From: Nitzschia sp. DOCU1
Lineage: Eukaryota > Bacillariophyta > Bacillariophyceae > Bacillariales > Bacillariaceae
Direction: 5' to 3'
Length of the DNA: 64,000 nt
Assembly: GCA_951394045.1 (NCBI GenBank)
Contig: OX595998.1
Coordinates: 1,860,001 to 1,924,000, forward strand
Below are positions 1-10,313 of this stretch, piece after piece. A program made the translations under genes and the position numbers. Every line of letters starts with the position of its first letter. Position 1 is the stretch's first letter. The notes beneath the pieces are model-generated. The model was not told the DNA's origin. It was given only the letters and a program-made list of their open reading frames with translations, and did no database searches.

Positions 1-1051
1 TTCAATTGTCGTGCCTATTGCATTGCAAAGGTGGAGACCACTTTCACGGCTCGCTTGGATCTACGGCGATACTGCTCGCAGGTACGGGGCATGGTTCTTG
101 CACCAATAGATCGGCGTGAAAAAGCAGAATCATGGGGGACTCAAGGAAAGTTATTGCGTTTCTTCATGGGCCAACACTGGGCCCGACCACGCCGTATTGT
201 ACCTCAGAGAAAGCGGTGCAACTTTGCTTGGGCGCTGCAGAATCTTTCCAGGATTTTGTGGCTATGAAAAGAAGGTTGTACCTAGCTGATACATGGTCGT
301 CCTTCGAACTACGCTGTCCTAATTATCTCGCTCGCCGAAAAATTCTACTCTGTGGGTGAGTATCGATCCATCATGGGAACCATTTCGCTTCGACCGTAAG
401 ACACTTGATGTCGACTTGGCCATGCCAGAATAATAAAGCGTGCACTAAAAGATTACTTTGAAACAGGGATGCATGTACTCTTCTTGCACTAGGATGGAGA
501 ATATATAGTGGCGAACGATCAGTGTATTATGTGATTTGTCTAGCCGGTGGCAGTAGCCGCTAAGAATAGAACAAAGCTAGAATACTTGATTATGTTTGTA
601 CAACGATTTGCGATCTTGCAACACAAAGATGAAAGCGATGTATGCAATGACGCCCTCTTGTTCAGCCCCCGATGCTGAGACTGAGCGAGAGGTGTCTTCA
701 TTGATTGGGCAATGAGCGCTCAAAAAGGTATTGGTGATGAAAGCAATATCACTCGTCTAGGGGTATTGGGGATTCCGGGTGAATCCTGGGGTATTTTCGT
801 CCTGACAAGGCCCCGATTCTACTGGAGTCCAGCCCTGCTCCGGCGGGCGGGGTTGTCTCATTGACTGAGGGACATACCAAAGCGGGATGATGCGAGTGTC
901 GTCTAAGGGGTAGCTTTGCAACACACTGGGAGGACCTGACATAAGGCACCATCCAGAAACTCCATGAGTGCCCGAGTTCATCCGCCTGATCACAAAAATC
1001 GTATTTGCCGGTTCTCCCCCAACCCGCCAGTTTTTCATATAGAACAGGCCA
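1..1051. other. No convincing gene
   Basis: Only short open frames are present, most starting at non-ATG codons and none resembling a family I know. A 93-codon minus-strand frame at 757-1038 has an ATG and sits just downstream of the BTB gene stop, but nothing else supports it. Confidence 0.5.
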
Positions 1052-1855
1052 TCACCACAATCGTGTATCGTCGACTCTTATTGAAGGTGTCATCACTGCT
1101 AGTTCTTTGTAACAACATTCTTTTTCCCATTTCTCCCTTACAAATCGAGCAAACAATGGACTTGCCTTGTCCTCCGCGCTAAAGCCATGAAACGCCTGGT
1201 CGTCCAGACCGAATTTCGCCCCAGACTTGAGAAACACCGGTATGATTTTTTCCAGCTGCTCCACACTGAACATCATTCGCCCCTCTTCAAAAATAAGGGT
1301 TGTATCAAAGTATTCAAAGGCAGCCTGCGTGGCGTCCTCTGAAAGATTGCAGGAATCGCAAAGAACAAATGCTTCCACAAGCAAGTCGAGCAGGCGGGGA
1401 TTTCCGTCTATGTCATTTCCATATATGTCGTTTCCATCTCTGTTGGCCTGAACGAAAGTTTTCTCAATAACAGCATTGCAAACTTTGAGACCTTTGTCGA
1501 ATTCATACTTGTCATAGAGTGAGACGATTTTGATGGCATCTTGTAGACGTATCGCCATGCTCTCCGATGGATCCAGGTACTTCATGGCAAGATCCCAGGT
1601 TTCCGGTTCGATATCCGGGAGCTTGATTTCCCGTGATTTTGATTCCTTCATCGAACTCGCCAACAGAGTGTCAATGAAACCACTGTGGGTGGCCATGACT
1701 GCCGCATTGTACCTGTACTCACGCTGGCTGCTGGGAGCTTGTCCGACAATTATCTTCAAGTCGAGTTCCACCGAGCGTAACTTCTTGGTGGGAGGTCTTT
1801 CTTCGATGCCATCGTCATTATGCTGGGGTCGTTCCTCTTCATTGCTGGAAGCCAT
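1052..1855 (-). CDS. BTB/POZ domain protein
   Basis: Single-exon 267-residue protein with an ATG at 1855. After a polar, charged N-terminus of about 28 residues, residues 29-133 read as a BTB/POZ fold: a VELDLKIIVG strand, a buried helix pair around ATHSGFIDTLLASSM, an acidic LPDIEPETWDLAMKYLDP segment, then the AIKIVSLYDKYEFDKGLKVC helices. The rest (about 134-267) is helical, like a BACK-type extension, with no kelch or MATH partner. BTB proteins usually dimerise and often act as cullin-3 adaptors; the substrate cannot be inferred here. Stand-alone BTB proteins of this size are common in diatoms as I recall. The fold call is fairly sure, the role is not. Confidence 0.75.
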   Translation of the reverse strand: MASSNEEERPQHNDDGIEERPPTKKLRSVELDLKIIVGQAPSSQREYRYNAAVMATHSGFIDTLLASSMKESKSREIKLPDIEPETWDLAMKYLDPSESMAIRLQDAIKIVSLYDKYEFDKGLKVCNAVIEKTFVQANRDGNDIYGNDIDGNPRLLDLLVEAFVLCDSCNLSEDATQAAFEYFDTTLIFEEGRMMFSVEQLEKIIPVFLKSGAKFGLDDQAFHGFSAEDKASPLFARFVREKWEKECCYKELAVMTPSIRVDDTRLW

Positions 1856-2293
1856 GGTTCTTTGTTTCAGTTTTGATCAAACGCGTTTATGTTGATGGTA
1901 GCAAGTCCCGACAAAGTGCCGTGTCATTATTGTTCTGTTGCCATCGGCACCGCGCGTTTTGTTTTCGGAGGGAGAATCGACTCGACGTGGTCGTAGGGGT
2001 CATCAGCACTACCTGTATGTGAAATCATTCCGTAACATAGAGGTAGTCATCGTCAATGCTTGCTCTAATAGCCTTGCATCTTTTAATATAGTTTTCCCAC
2101 AAGGCGCATATTAACGAAACTTGAGAGGAGTCGTGTGCATTTTAAGAGGCTCTGACAAAGAATTCGTGATTTGGTATGGGCTGATTCGAACCATTTCCAT
2201 ACGTACCATTAAAGCAGCTAATATTGAAAATGTAGCATCATACTATAGGTGTGAAATCATTCATTAACATATAGTTCATCTTCACTGATTCTC
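1856..2293. other. Intergenic spacer with a duplicated 3' end
   Basis: No gene is seen. Bases about 2017-2090 resemble about 2249-2315, which covers the stop codon and 3' flank of the bestrophin gene: both share the words gtgtgaaatcatt and ctaatagccttgc in the same order. Confidence 0.5.
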
Positions 2294-3869
2294 CTAATAG
2301 CCTTGCCCTTGGGACTTGAGGAAACTCTCAAAAGAGTTCATATCTTGGCCACCGTTTGGTTGCTGCTGAGGCGCTGGTGAAGGCGCAGGTGGTTGACTGT
2401 ATTGTTGAGCTGGAGCGGGAACCGGTTCTGGAGTATAGGCATAGGAAGCCGGTGGAATGTAGTACGACGATCCAGACGATCCCGCGTCAACGAAAAAGGC
2501 ATGCTCGGGCAGAGTCGGCTTCAACTGTCGACCGTTATCACCTGGAGACCAAGACATGATCTCCATGCACCAGTTGTAAATCTTGTCGCAGAACGATTGC
2601 ATTGGCAGCACCGTGAAAGGTTCTTCGAGCTGGGTTCCAATTTCTTCGATACCAAAGAGCATGACGGAAATGACCGTCATGGCAGGAATCATGGCAAAGT
2701 GATTCCACGAGGCTCCAAATGCGTCATAAATTCCAAAGGGCAACAATAGCAACCACGTGGCCAAGAAACGTGCCAAGTGGCGAGAGTAGAAAAGAGGAAC
2801 GGGCGAAGTCAAAATACGTTCGGAACTTCCCAAGTTGTCTTCGAAAATCGTAATAGCTTTGTGGATTTCGTTCTTTCGCATAAAGTGCATGGGAAGATCA
2901 TCGACGGCATAGGAAAGATCTTGCAACGCACGGTTGGGGCGGTGGGCAGCAGCGATAATCATCTCTGCTTGTTGCTTGGGGAGCTTTTCGTAGAGTTCAA
3001 CTTGGAAGGCGACCTCATCTTCGGCTTCGGGCGACAAGTGACGTTTCATGGCACGAACAAAGGCCCAAGTGCACAACGCGACATGGTTGAGATCGTCGGC
3101 ACGTTGTTCCGGCGAAACACCTCGGCTATCATAATAGGCGTTAGCCATACGAACAAGATCACGAGTGTGGTTAATGTTCATTCCCCAATTCTTTCGTGCT
3201 TCGTCCCAGCGCTGGTACGAAGTGTTCGTTCGGAAGACTGAGGATCAGACAAAGGCAAGTAGAAGTAAATTCGAATGTGAAAAGTAGGCGGGTCAGAAAA
3301 TCTCAGAGGGGTCGGCGAAAAGTAGAGCCTGCAACTGGATGCATCATTGACTTACCCAACAAAAGACCGAGAGAAGGACTCGTCAAAGTAAACGCTTGAA
3401 GCGGAAGTCCAAGTTTTGGGAAGAGCACATTATGAATCAAACCAGGGTGCGTCACACCCGCGAAATCCGTGTAATCTCCCACCAAACAATTGTACAAGCA
3501 AACAAAGGCAGCCACTGAGGTTGTCAAGATGACCTCTCCGGCCAAGTTTTTGTAGACACCCGACTTGAAAATAGCGAAAAGGTAGGTAATGAAACGATCC
3601 TGGTTACGATGCTTCTTCCAATCATCGTGCGTGTAAACTGTTCGACGCAATTTACGCTGCTCTTCTCCCGAGGGAACATTCGTCAACGTCTTCAATCTCT
3701 CAAAACTGTCATATCCCGTAAACGAGGGAAGGCCAGCGCCGGGGGCGGCGTCAATAGCGGTAGTCGTAGCCGCACGGCCGGCCGTCGATGACGGCTGCAC
3801 AAAGCCATTGGCGCCACTACTCAAGAAGAGCGCCGACAAGCACGCAATGCACACCGACCGAAACATCAT
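2294..3869 (-). CDS. Plastid-targeted bestrophin-family anion channel, two exons
   Basis: Exons 3869-3356 and 3237-2294 are separated by a 118-bp intron (donor GTAAGT, acceptor CTCAG). Splicing gives 485 residues and creates FRTNTSYQRWDEARKNWG at about 173-190, matching the bestrophin family signature; neither exon alone holds it. A later segment has two hydrophobic stretches (LARFLATWLLLLPFGIYDAFG and PAMTVISVMLFGIEEIG) followed by QLEEPF, also typical of the family. The N-terminus is a signal peptide ending GANG before Phe23, resembling the diatom plastid ASA-F motif, then a Ser/Thr/Ala-rich transit-like stretch. The C-terminus is Pro/Gln-rich. Bestrophins conduct chloride and bicarbonate; algal plastid members have been linked to thylakoid ion balance or bicarbonate supply near the pyrenoid. 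Family is secure; plastid location is inferred from the presequence, substrate is open. Confidence 0.88.
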
Positions 3870-4650
3870 GCAATGTATGTGACTCTTTGATAATCACACA
3901 ACTTCTAGTTCACGACGATGGTGATGTTGTTATCGGTGTTGCCAAAGGGTCACACAGTCGGCATCGTTGAGAGCACCGCCGCAGGCACTTGATGCCTCTC
4001 TATTGGAATGGAATATCTTTCTTGGGATGATGTTTGGTGACGTACGCATGTGTTTCCGGAAACGAAAGGATGGCAGGCCCGTCAGCTAGGCTGCAAGCGA
4101 TATAATTAGCATAGAAAGCATCAAAGCGTTGAGGAATTTCTGGATGGGATGACGTAAGCGTGGAGCAAACGGCAAGACGGTACGTAAATTGTCGTAGAAT
4201 TTTCTATGGACAGATCTTTGCTGCAGTACGTCACTCATCGTCGATCGGGGAGGGAGTCGTCGGAAAGAAAGATGAGGTTCTCATTTCTTGCCATCGGCCG
4301 CCGCGACGGCATCACAAATCGTATCTTTTGCCACTCCACTCTACCGTAGCTAGCCAACTACCGGTAGCTAGATAGCTCGAGATAGTGGAGGTACCCAGCA
4401 GATGCACCAGTCCAAACCACTCGACTCAACAATCCTTCTGATGATGATGCAAATGTCGTTGTTGGCCCAGATTTGGATGGAACTACTATCGACAACCAGC
4501 CATCTTTCTTACGTCTCGTCGTAGACATGCTGCCCTGCTACTGCTAACCCAGCAGGCACGGATTGTTACGAGGGCCCTCTATTGAGAATTGATCCAACTA
4601 TTCCGTCGTCGTCCTGTCTTTCTACTGATAAGACGGCGGGGATGTGCTGT
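3870..4650. other. Non-coding spacer
   Basis: Nothing recognisable; only short frames interrupted by stops. Confidence 0.5.
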
Positions 4651-4657
4651 CAAAGTC

Positions 4658-5460
4658 GATCGGTGGGGGAACTGCTGGAACAAAGTACCCAACGTGCTGT
4701 CACAGCTTCGATGATGCAACTACGCCAAAGAAATTTCGCATATGGGCAAGGATTGCTATGACACCACGGTATCGACAATGACCGGAGCTTTTCGTCGCGC
4801 GATTTTTTTCTGTCAAGGTTAGGCCACGGCTCTCCCAGGGCTCCATCAGCGTGGTGACTGCCGAAACAAAATGCCCAACGTGCTGTCGCAACTTCAAGGC
4901 AGATATTCTTGCCAGCAGTTACCAACCCCTTGCAAAGGCGCCAACATGCAAGGATTTCTATTCATTCCATCGTGCGGGTATTCTAGTATTTTAGTACACT
5001 TTAGTGTCCTAAAGTGCGATCGGCAGGGCGACTGCTGAAACAAAGTGCCCAGTGTGCTGTCACAACGAAGCAGAGACCCTTGCCAGCAGCTACTACCCCC
5101 ACGCGAAGACGCCAACAGGCGACGGTTGTTTCGAGAAGGTATCGACAATTGAACGAATCATTCCATCGGGAGGAGGATATTCTATTGGAGTACAAGGTAT
5201 GTTGTCGAAGTTTAGACTCCAGCATTCCGGGGTTCGATCGGCGAGGCGATTGCTGAAACCAAGTGCCCAGCGTGCTGCACAGCATAGCAGATACCCTTGT
5301 CGGCAGCTACTACCCCCAAGCGAAGGCGCCAACATTTATGGACTGCTACGAGACGGTATTCTGTTGGAGTACAAGGTATGTCGTCGAAGTTTGGGCTCCA
5401 GGATTCTTAGGTTCGATCGGCGAGGCGATTGCTGAAACAAAGTGTCCAGCGCGCGTGATG
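4658..5460. repeat. Degenerate tandem repeat, five units
   Basis: Five related units begin near 4658, 4844, 5018, 5236 and 5415, a spacing of about 174-218 bases. Each opens with a gatcggcgaggcgattgctg-like word followed by aaacaaagtgcccagcgtgc; several also share a cttgccagcagctactaccc block and a later word gagtacaaggtatg. Units have drifted and carry indels. Frames crossing them are not conserved between units, so I do not call a protein. Confidence 0.7.
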
Positions 5461-5746
5461 TGGCATGTCAAAGTGTCCCAATGGATTCGACCTTTTCGTC
5501 GATATGAAAACTCGAGTCGTTTGTCTTCTTCTGGACGAAAATGGATAACATTGTCCAAGCATAGCTCTAGCAGTCGTTCACTTGATCGAAGACTTTGTCT
5601 CATGACGAAAAAGAACAAACGTATCATTAGCCCCGTACACAACTACCTAGCAAGAGAGGATTACTCAGTGCTGGTATTAAAGTTCTATTCATCGAGTAGT
5701 ATTATCATGAAATATACAAAACAACAAGTAACGACTGCTGTCGTTT

Positions 5747-6766
5747 TTAGATATCCTCCAGAAGCAACATTGTTTCTTCCTCTTCGGAAAGTAAAATAGG
5801 GGCATCGTTTTCATCGGAAAGCAAAATAGGTGCGTCGTCGTTGCCGTTACTACTTTCTGGAATCGTTGTGTTCATCTCTTCTTGTTGTTGCGACATGTTG
5901 TCATCTTCATCTTGACTTGTTGTCGTCGTGGTGAGTAGTTGTTCGTCATTGTCGTCTAGCTGACAGCCGTAGTCCCCAGAGCGTGAATGATGACTTGATG
6001 ACAATTGGCTATCATCTCCCATGACACTGCCACCGCCGCTGCAACTAGAAGAAGATGAAGATGACGACGACGACGATGAAACCCATTGAGAATCGTTTTC
6101 GCTCGTATACATGGTCATCGTCATGCTGTTGCTGCTGCATTCATCTTTCGATGCTGCTTGTTGTCGTTGTAAACGACGTCGACGAACCACACGAACATGT
6201 TGATATAATTTGGTGTAATGGTGGGCACAAATCCACACGGAATCGCCCACCAATTCACGAAGAGGACTTTCCATGTCTGCAATGGACAACCACAACATGG
6301 AATTTGACTTGTGAAGGAACGATGCCATCATGGATTTGGCTTGACATTGGACGAGTTTGTCTTGATCAATCAGTTTGAACAAAATTTTGAGAAACAAGGC
6401 AAATTCCATGCGACTCGAGAAGGATCGAGTAGTACTAGTAGTACTGGTGGGGTTGTCGCTGGATTCTTGAAGATCACTCGTGGGGTCCTTGTCACTGGTG
6501 TTGGTGCAAGTGGTGTTGCAGTCTGCAGTGTTTGCAGAGCAAGTGACGTCTGCAAATTCTTGTTCAGTTTCCTCGTCCGAAGTACTCGAAATACCGAACC
6601 AGTCGTCTTCTTCATGCTCGGGCCATTCAAACGGACTGTGGGTTTCTTCAGGCATAATGGTGTTGTTATTGACATGAAGAAGCGCCAAGGCCGGGGGTGC
6701 CGGCAAAGGCGAGACGGGCACTGCCGAGCTTTGTAAATGGTCGTTGATCTTAATGCCAATCGTCAT
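5747..6766 (-). CDS. Ser/Asp-rich protein with an MEFALFLK-type domain
   Basis: Single-exon protein of 339 residues taking the ATG at 6766; the frame runs two codons further up through CTG and GTG, which are not eukaryotic starts. Residues 1-118 are acidic and Thr/Ser-rich with little order. Residues about 119-190 form one helical, hydrophobic block: RMEFALFLKILFKLI, then SPLRELVGDSVWICAHHYTKLY. I recall similar MEFALFLK..L blocks in other unannotated diatom proteins, but no function. A basic patch VRRRRLQRQQ (about 193-203) could be a nuclear signal. It is followed by a polyserine tract (about 230-242) and an acidic tail. No signal peptide or membrane segment. Real gene likely, function unknown. 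Confidence 0.6.
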   Translation of the reverse strand: MTIGIKINDHLQSSAVPVSPLPAPPALALLHVNNNTIMPEETHSPFEWPEHEEDDWFGISSTSDEETEQEFADVTCSANTADCNTTCTNTSDKDPTSDLQESSDNPTSTTSTTRSFSSRMEFALFLKILFKLIDQDKLVQCQAKSMMASFLHKSNSMLWLSIADMESPLRELVGDSVWICAHHYTKLYQHVRVVRRRRLQRQQAASKDECSSNSMTMTMYTSENDSQWVSSSSSSSSSSSSCSGGGSVMGDDSQLSSSHHSRSGDYGCQLDDNDEQLLTTTTTSQDEDDNMSQQQEEMNTTIPESSNGNDDAPILLSDENDAPILLSEEEETMLLLEDI

Positions 6767-7340
6767 CAGCACGGTCGTTTTGTCTTGGATATTTAGATCG
6801 TTGCGAGATGCTGGGTTTGTGCTTTTATTGGCTCAAACCTCTAGTGGTAATAGAGTGTGTGAGAGAGAGAGCTGTAATAGAAATGAAACAGCTCAACAAT
6901 ACCAGCAGGAACAGGTGCAAGTTCGGGTTTTTGTGTCGGCATGCCGATGTTGAATGAGATGAAGCGACGGAATCGCATCGGGACCCCGCCGAGCACGAAC
7001 TCTGCTTCTTCGCCTTCCATCATATGAATGAACCCGAACTGCAATTAGTTCTCATTGCGTACTCCTATTGATATTTTTCACACCATGAAGGAACAATTGA
7101 TACAATGACTTTTAATTAAAGGGCAACTTCAACGTTCGTGTTGTTTCGTTTTGTAGGTGCTATGTGGGGCCTGTATGTGTTATCGTAGTATTATTAATAT
7201 TGCCATCTGCCGAAACGTTCCGAGTCCCTCTTTGATAAAAATGCGAACGTGCGCGGTTGATCTTCAGCCTTTGTGGCGGGAAGGAACAAAAAAGACGGCG
7301 TGCGCGCGGATGCAGTTTAACTCTTTTTCATGAAAGAGTG
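6767..7340. other. Non-coding spacer
   Basis: No gene seen. It lies between the divergent Ser/Asp-rich gene and the minisatellite, and includes a short purine-rich gtgtgagagagagag run near 6854. Confidence 0.4.
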
Positions 7341-7348
7341 GCGAAGAT

Positions 7349-7535
7349 GTTGGGGGGCGCGTGATGCGCGAGCGTGACGAGGTTGGGGGGCTCTTGATGC
7401 TCGAGCATGACGAGGTTGGGGGGCTCGTGATGCGCGAGCGTGACGAGGTTGGGGGGCTCGTGATGCGCGAGCGTGACGAGGTTGGGGGGCTCGTGATGCT
7501 TTAGCGTGACGAGGTCGAGGGGGGCTCGTAGACTT
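7349..7535. repeat. 33-bp minisatellite, six copies
   Basis: Six head-to-tail units start exactly 33 bases apart at 7349, 7382, 7415, 7448, 7481 and 7514. The unit begins gttggggggctcgtgatgcg and ends agcgtgacgag. Two central copies are identical; the outer ones carry substitutions. The period is a multiple of three, so one plus-strand frame stays open from an ATG at 7364 to a stop at 7503 and would encode a 46-residue peptide of 11-residue repeats (VGGLVMRERDE). Whether it is translated is unknown. It lies about 260 bases upstream of the SGNH gene. Confidence 0.85.
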
Positions 7536-7797
7536 CCGGTGCGCGCAAAGGGACGTGTCCTTCAGTAAGTGGAATGAAATTTTGGATGAGGTTCAACTTT
7601 CACGGAAAGTGCCGAAGGATAGACGGGACGCTGAAGAGGAGAATGACCCGATGACCTCTCACAATTTCAGTCCTTGCTGATTGTTGTCCGAGGCAACGTT
7701 TCCAGCATGGACATCTGTCTGATTGTCTCACCACGATTATTCTGTTTCGCTTGTTGATCATCCGCCTCATCATCATCGCACCAAGAAGAGCAGGATC

Positions 7798-9738
7798 ATG
7801 CTGTCCAAAGACGACCATTTCGCGGCACTGGCAAACGACGACGAGTCGGGCGCAACGACCACAGCAATTAAGATAATGGGGACGACGAGAGGCGCGAAAC
7901 TCCACCGCCGATCCTTCTTCTATTTCACCGCACTGGGGCTCGCCGTCTTTCTCTTGTGGGGGTACGATGTAAGAGTCGTGCGGCCTCTCATGACGACCAG
8001 CAGCACCAGCACGACCACGGAAGAGAATCGGCTCTATGGTGATCGTGCATGTGAGAAGAATGACACTCAGAGCAGCAGCAACATCAGCGTCAGCAGTAGC
8101 TGCTCCAACCAGAAGTTGCCCCAAAACGGAAACTTGTTGTTCGTCGTCCCAGCGGCAACGGGGGGAGAACAACAGCAGAACAATGCCGGCAAAAGATGGA
8201 CAGGGCAGGACTTACTGAACCATTTCGAGAAGTTGGGGCTGGCGGCTGAAATGTCCCTGGATCTTCTCCCACTCCTTCCAAAACCTCGAGGGGATGACGT
8301 GAAGATCTACAGCATGCCTGCTTGGCAGCGGTTGAATGAACTGCTGCTTTCTCAATCCAACAGAACCAGGAGGAGTGTCCCTGCTGCTGGGGAGAAGGAC
8401 ACAATCGTGTTGTGTGCCATGGGTGGATCGTTTACAGCAGGAGGTGGATGTGAAAAGAGAATGCGGTATGGTCGAGTATTTGCGGAGGACATCATGGCCG
8501 CTCCTACCAACGCCTCTCATTGGCAAGTCAACATACACTTCGAAAATCTTGGACATGGTGGTCAGACAACTTACAGATCGGCATATTCCATGATAAACTT
8601 TCTTCCTGAAAATACGGATATACTCATATGGGAACACTCTGCCAATGACGATCCCATGGGGGACTCTTCTTGTGAGGTTGCAAATAATGGATTGATTTTA
8701 TTTCTGAATCGAGTCCGGGAGGTATCAGCACTGAGCAACACGGCCCCGCCATTGGTAATATTGCTCTATTTCTGGGATGCAGACCTATGGTTAGACTACA
8801 AATTTGCCCGATGGTCATTGGATGGCAAGATTCCTGGACGAACCTTTCGGTGCCATAATGATCTTGCGGCCTCCTACGACTTTGTGGTTGGAAGTGTCGA
8901 TGTAGGGTCCTACCTGAATCATTTAGAATGGAATGCGACATCCATCAGGACTTGGTTTAGACCAAGGGGAGGCGACAAAGTTCACCCGAATGAACGAGCA
9001 AATTGGATGACAGCATTTTTACTTTGGCATTTCGTGACCGACAACAGCCGTGTGGTTCCGGCTTCTTCGCCCTCGTCCTCGGTAGTAAGTCGTCAAGCTC
9101 AACCCCCATTGCTCAACTTTACATGCAATCTTCAAGACTTTCCACCGGCAAGCCAAAAAATTGCGGATATCTTGATTCACAACCATGTATTGGCATCGTG
9201 GACCAACTTTCGACCACGAAACGAAGAGCATCGACAAGGCATGATTTACCCACTTCACTACTACCCAAACAACAAAGCACCAGACAGCGATCTGACTCTA
9301 GCCAAGGAACGAAGAATATATGGGGGAAGAATTGATCGATTTTTCTCTTTTCTTTTACCGTGTTGTTCCAATGGCGAAAGTCTGGCATTCGATTTTTCTT
9401 CTTCTGGTGCTTTATGGATCTCGGCTTTGCAGCTTATGTTTCATAAGGTTAGCTTTCCAGATCTATTGGAACGGGTGCAGGTCCGTTCATGGGATTCTTC
9501 TGGCCGGATGCTCTGGAATACTACTACTAGTACTGCAGACGACGTTGATGCACTTGTTGCTAATGGTAGCGCGGCGGCGGTCCCTGTATGGAGTTTTCTC
9601 CCGAAAAGAGACTGCAGTATTGAAAGCTGGACTTGGTTAATCCTTCCAAACAAAACCCCAGTATCGCGAATTGACTTTTGTAACTCCAAGTGTAGTGGCA
9701 AGGAGGATACCACCATATCGGATCTCATTCTTTATTGA
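7798..9738 (+). CDS. Membrane-anchored SGNH/GDSL-like hydrolase
   Basis: Intronless protein of 646 residues. I start at the ATG at 7798; the open frame extends upstream only to a TTG. A short cytosolic N-terminus is followed by one hydrophobic anchor at about 39-56, giving a type II, probably Golgi or surface, topology. The lumenal part has a Ser/Thr-rich stem with N-glycosylation sites, then the ordered SGNH blocks: AMGGSFTAGGGC (nucleophile Ser about 211), LGHGGQTTY (Gly about 255), EHSANDDPMGD (Asn about 283) and DKVHPNERAN (Asp393/His396). All four catalytic blocks are present and ordered, so an active esterase or polysaccharide O-acetyl-type hydrolase is plausible. The last about 240 residues look like a separate beta-rich domain. 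Family call good, substrate unknown. Confidence 0.78.
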   Translation: MLSKDDHFAALANDDESGATTTAIKIMGTTRGAKLHRRSFFYFTALGLAVFLLWGYDVRVVRPLMTTSSTSTTTEENRLYGDRACEKNDTQSSSNISVSSSCSNQKLPQNGNLLFVVPAATGGEQQQNNAGKRWTGQDLLNHFEKLGLAAEMSLDLLPLLPKPRGDDVKIYSMPAWQRLNELLLSQSNRTRRSVPAAGEKDTIVLCAMGGSFTAGGGCEKRMRYGRVFAEDIMAAPTNASHWQVNIHFENLGHGGQTTYRSAYSMINFLPENTDILIWEHSANDDPMGDSSCEVANNGLILFLNRVREVSALSNTAPPLVILLYFWDADLWLDYKFARWSLDGKIPGRTFRCHNDLAASYDFVVGSVDVGSYLNHLEWNATSIRTWFRPRGGDKVHPNERANWMTAFLLWHFVTDNSRVVPASSPSSSVVSRQAQPPLLNFTCNLQDFPPASQKIADILIHNHVLASWTNFRPRNEEHRQGMIYPLHYYPNNKAPDSDLTLAKERRIYGGRIDRFFSFLLPCCSNGESLAFDFSSSGALWISALQLMFHKVSFPDLLERVQVRSWDSSGRMLWNTTTSTADDVDALVANGSAAAVPVWSFLPKRDCSIESWTWLILPNKTPVSRIDFCNSKCSGKEDTTISDLILY

Positions 9739-10280
9739 CAAGTGTTGGTGTTCCGGAAGAAAAAGTTTCGTCGTCAACTGGTGTGCCAAACAAGATGTTT
9801 CAAATGCAGTAACTATGATCATCATGCTGACAGAGGGCGAGATTGACCCGTGCTGCTAGCTACTGCTTGTTGTGGCGCGGGCCGCGATGCTAGAACCCCG
9901 ACGAGCGTTGTAATGAACGACCGTTTGTTTGGGCTTTTGCTCTTGTTGGTGCTCTTTCTTCACTAAACCCTAGTGGTACTACTAATATTAAAGCAGCGTT
10001 TAATCCAAGTCGTGCCAAGCCTCGGTTTGCTGCTGCACTACTAGTATTGTAGTATTAGGTTGCCGTCGTTCTCGTCGTGGTTCCAGCCGCCATGATTTAG
10101 CACAAGAACAAGGATGCTGCTGGCTGATGATCATGGTCCTCTGTCAGTCTTTATCATCAAGTTCACTTCTAACTGGGTATAGCACACACTCTTTGCTGCT
10201 TTCACAGGTGTGCTACTTATAGCTCGAGTAATAAGAATGACAAGAGTTATGATATCTAGTAGTGGCGAGCTAGAGTAGCG

Positions 10281-10313
<33 letters not shown>

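Noticed and set aside
757..1038. 93-codon minus-strand ORF with ATG, just downstream of the BTB gene
   Set aside because: No recognisable domain, low-information composition and another overlapping frame of similar length; not enough to call a gene.
4658..5460. CRISPR-like array
   Set aside because: Repeat units are about 200 bases and diverged, with no short identical repeats or unique spacers.
7723..7797. Upstream extension of the SGNH-hydrolase frame
   Set aside because: The extension begins at TTG and has no in-frame ATG; the ATG at 7798 leaves the anchor and all catalytic blocks intact.
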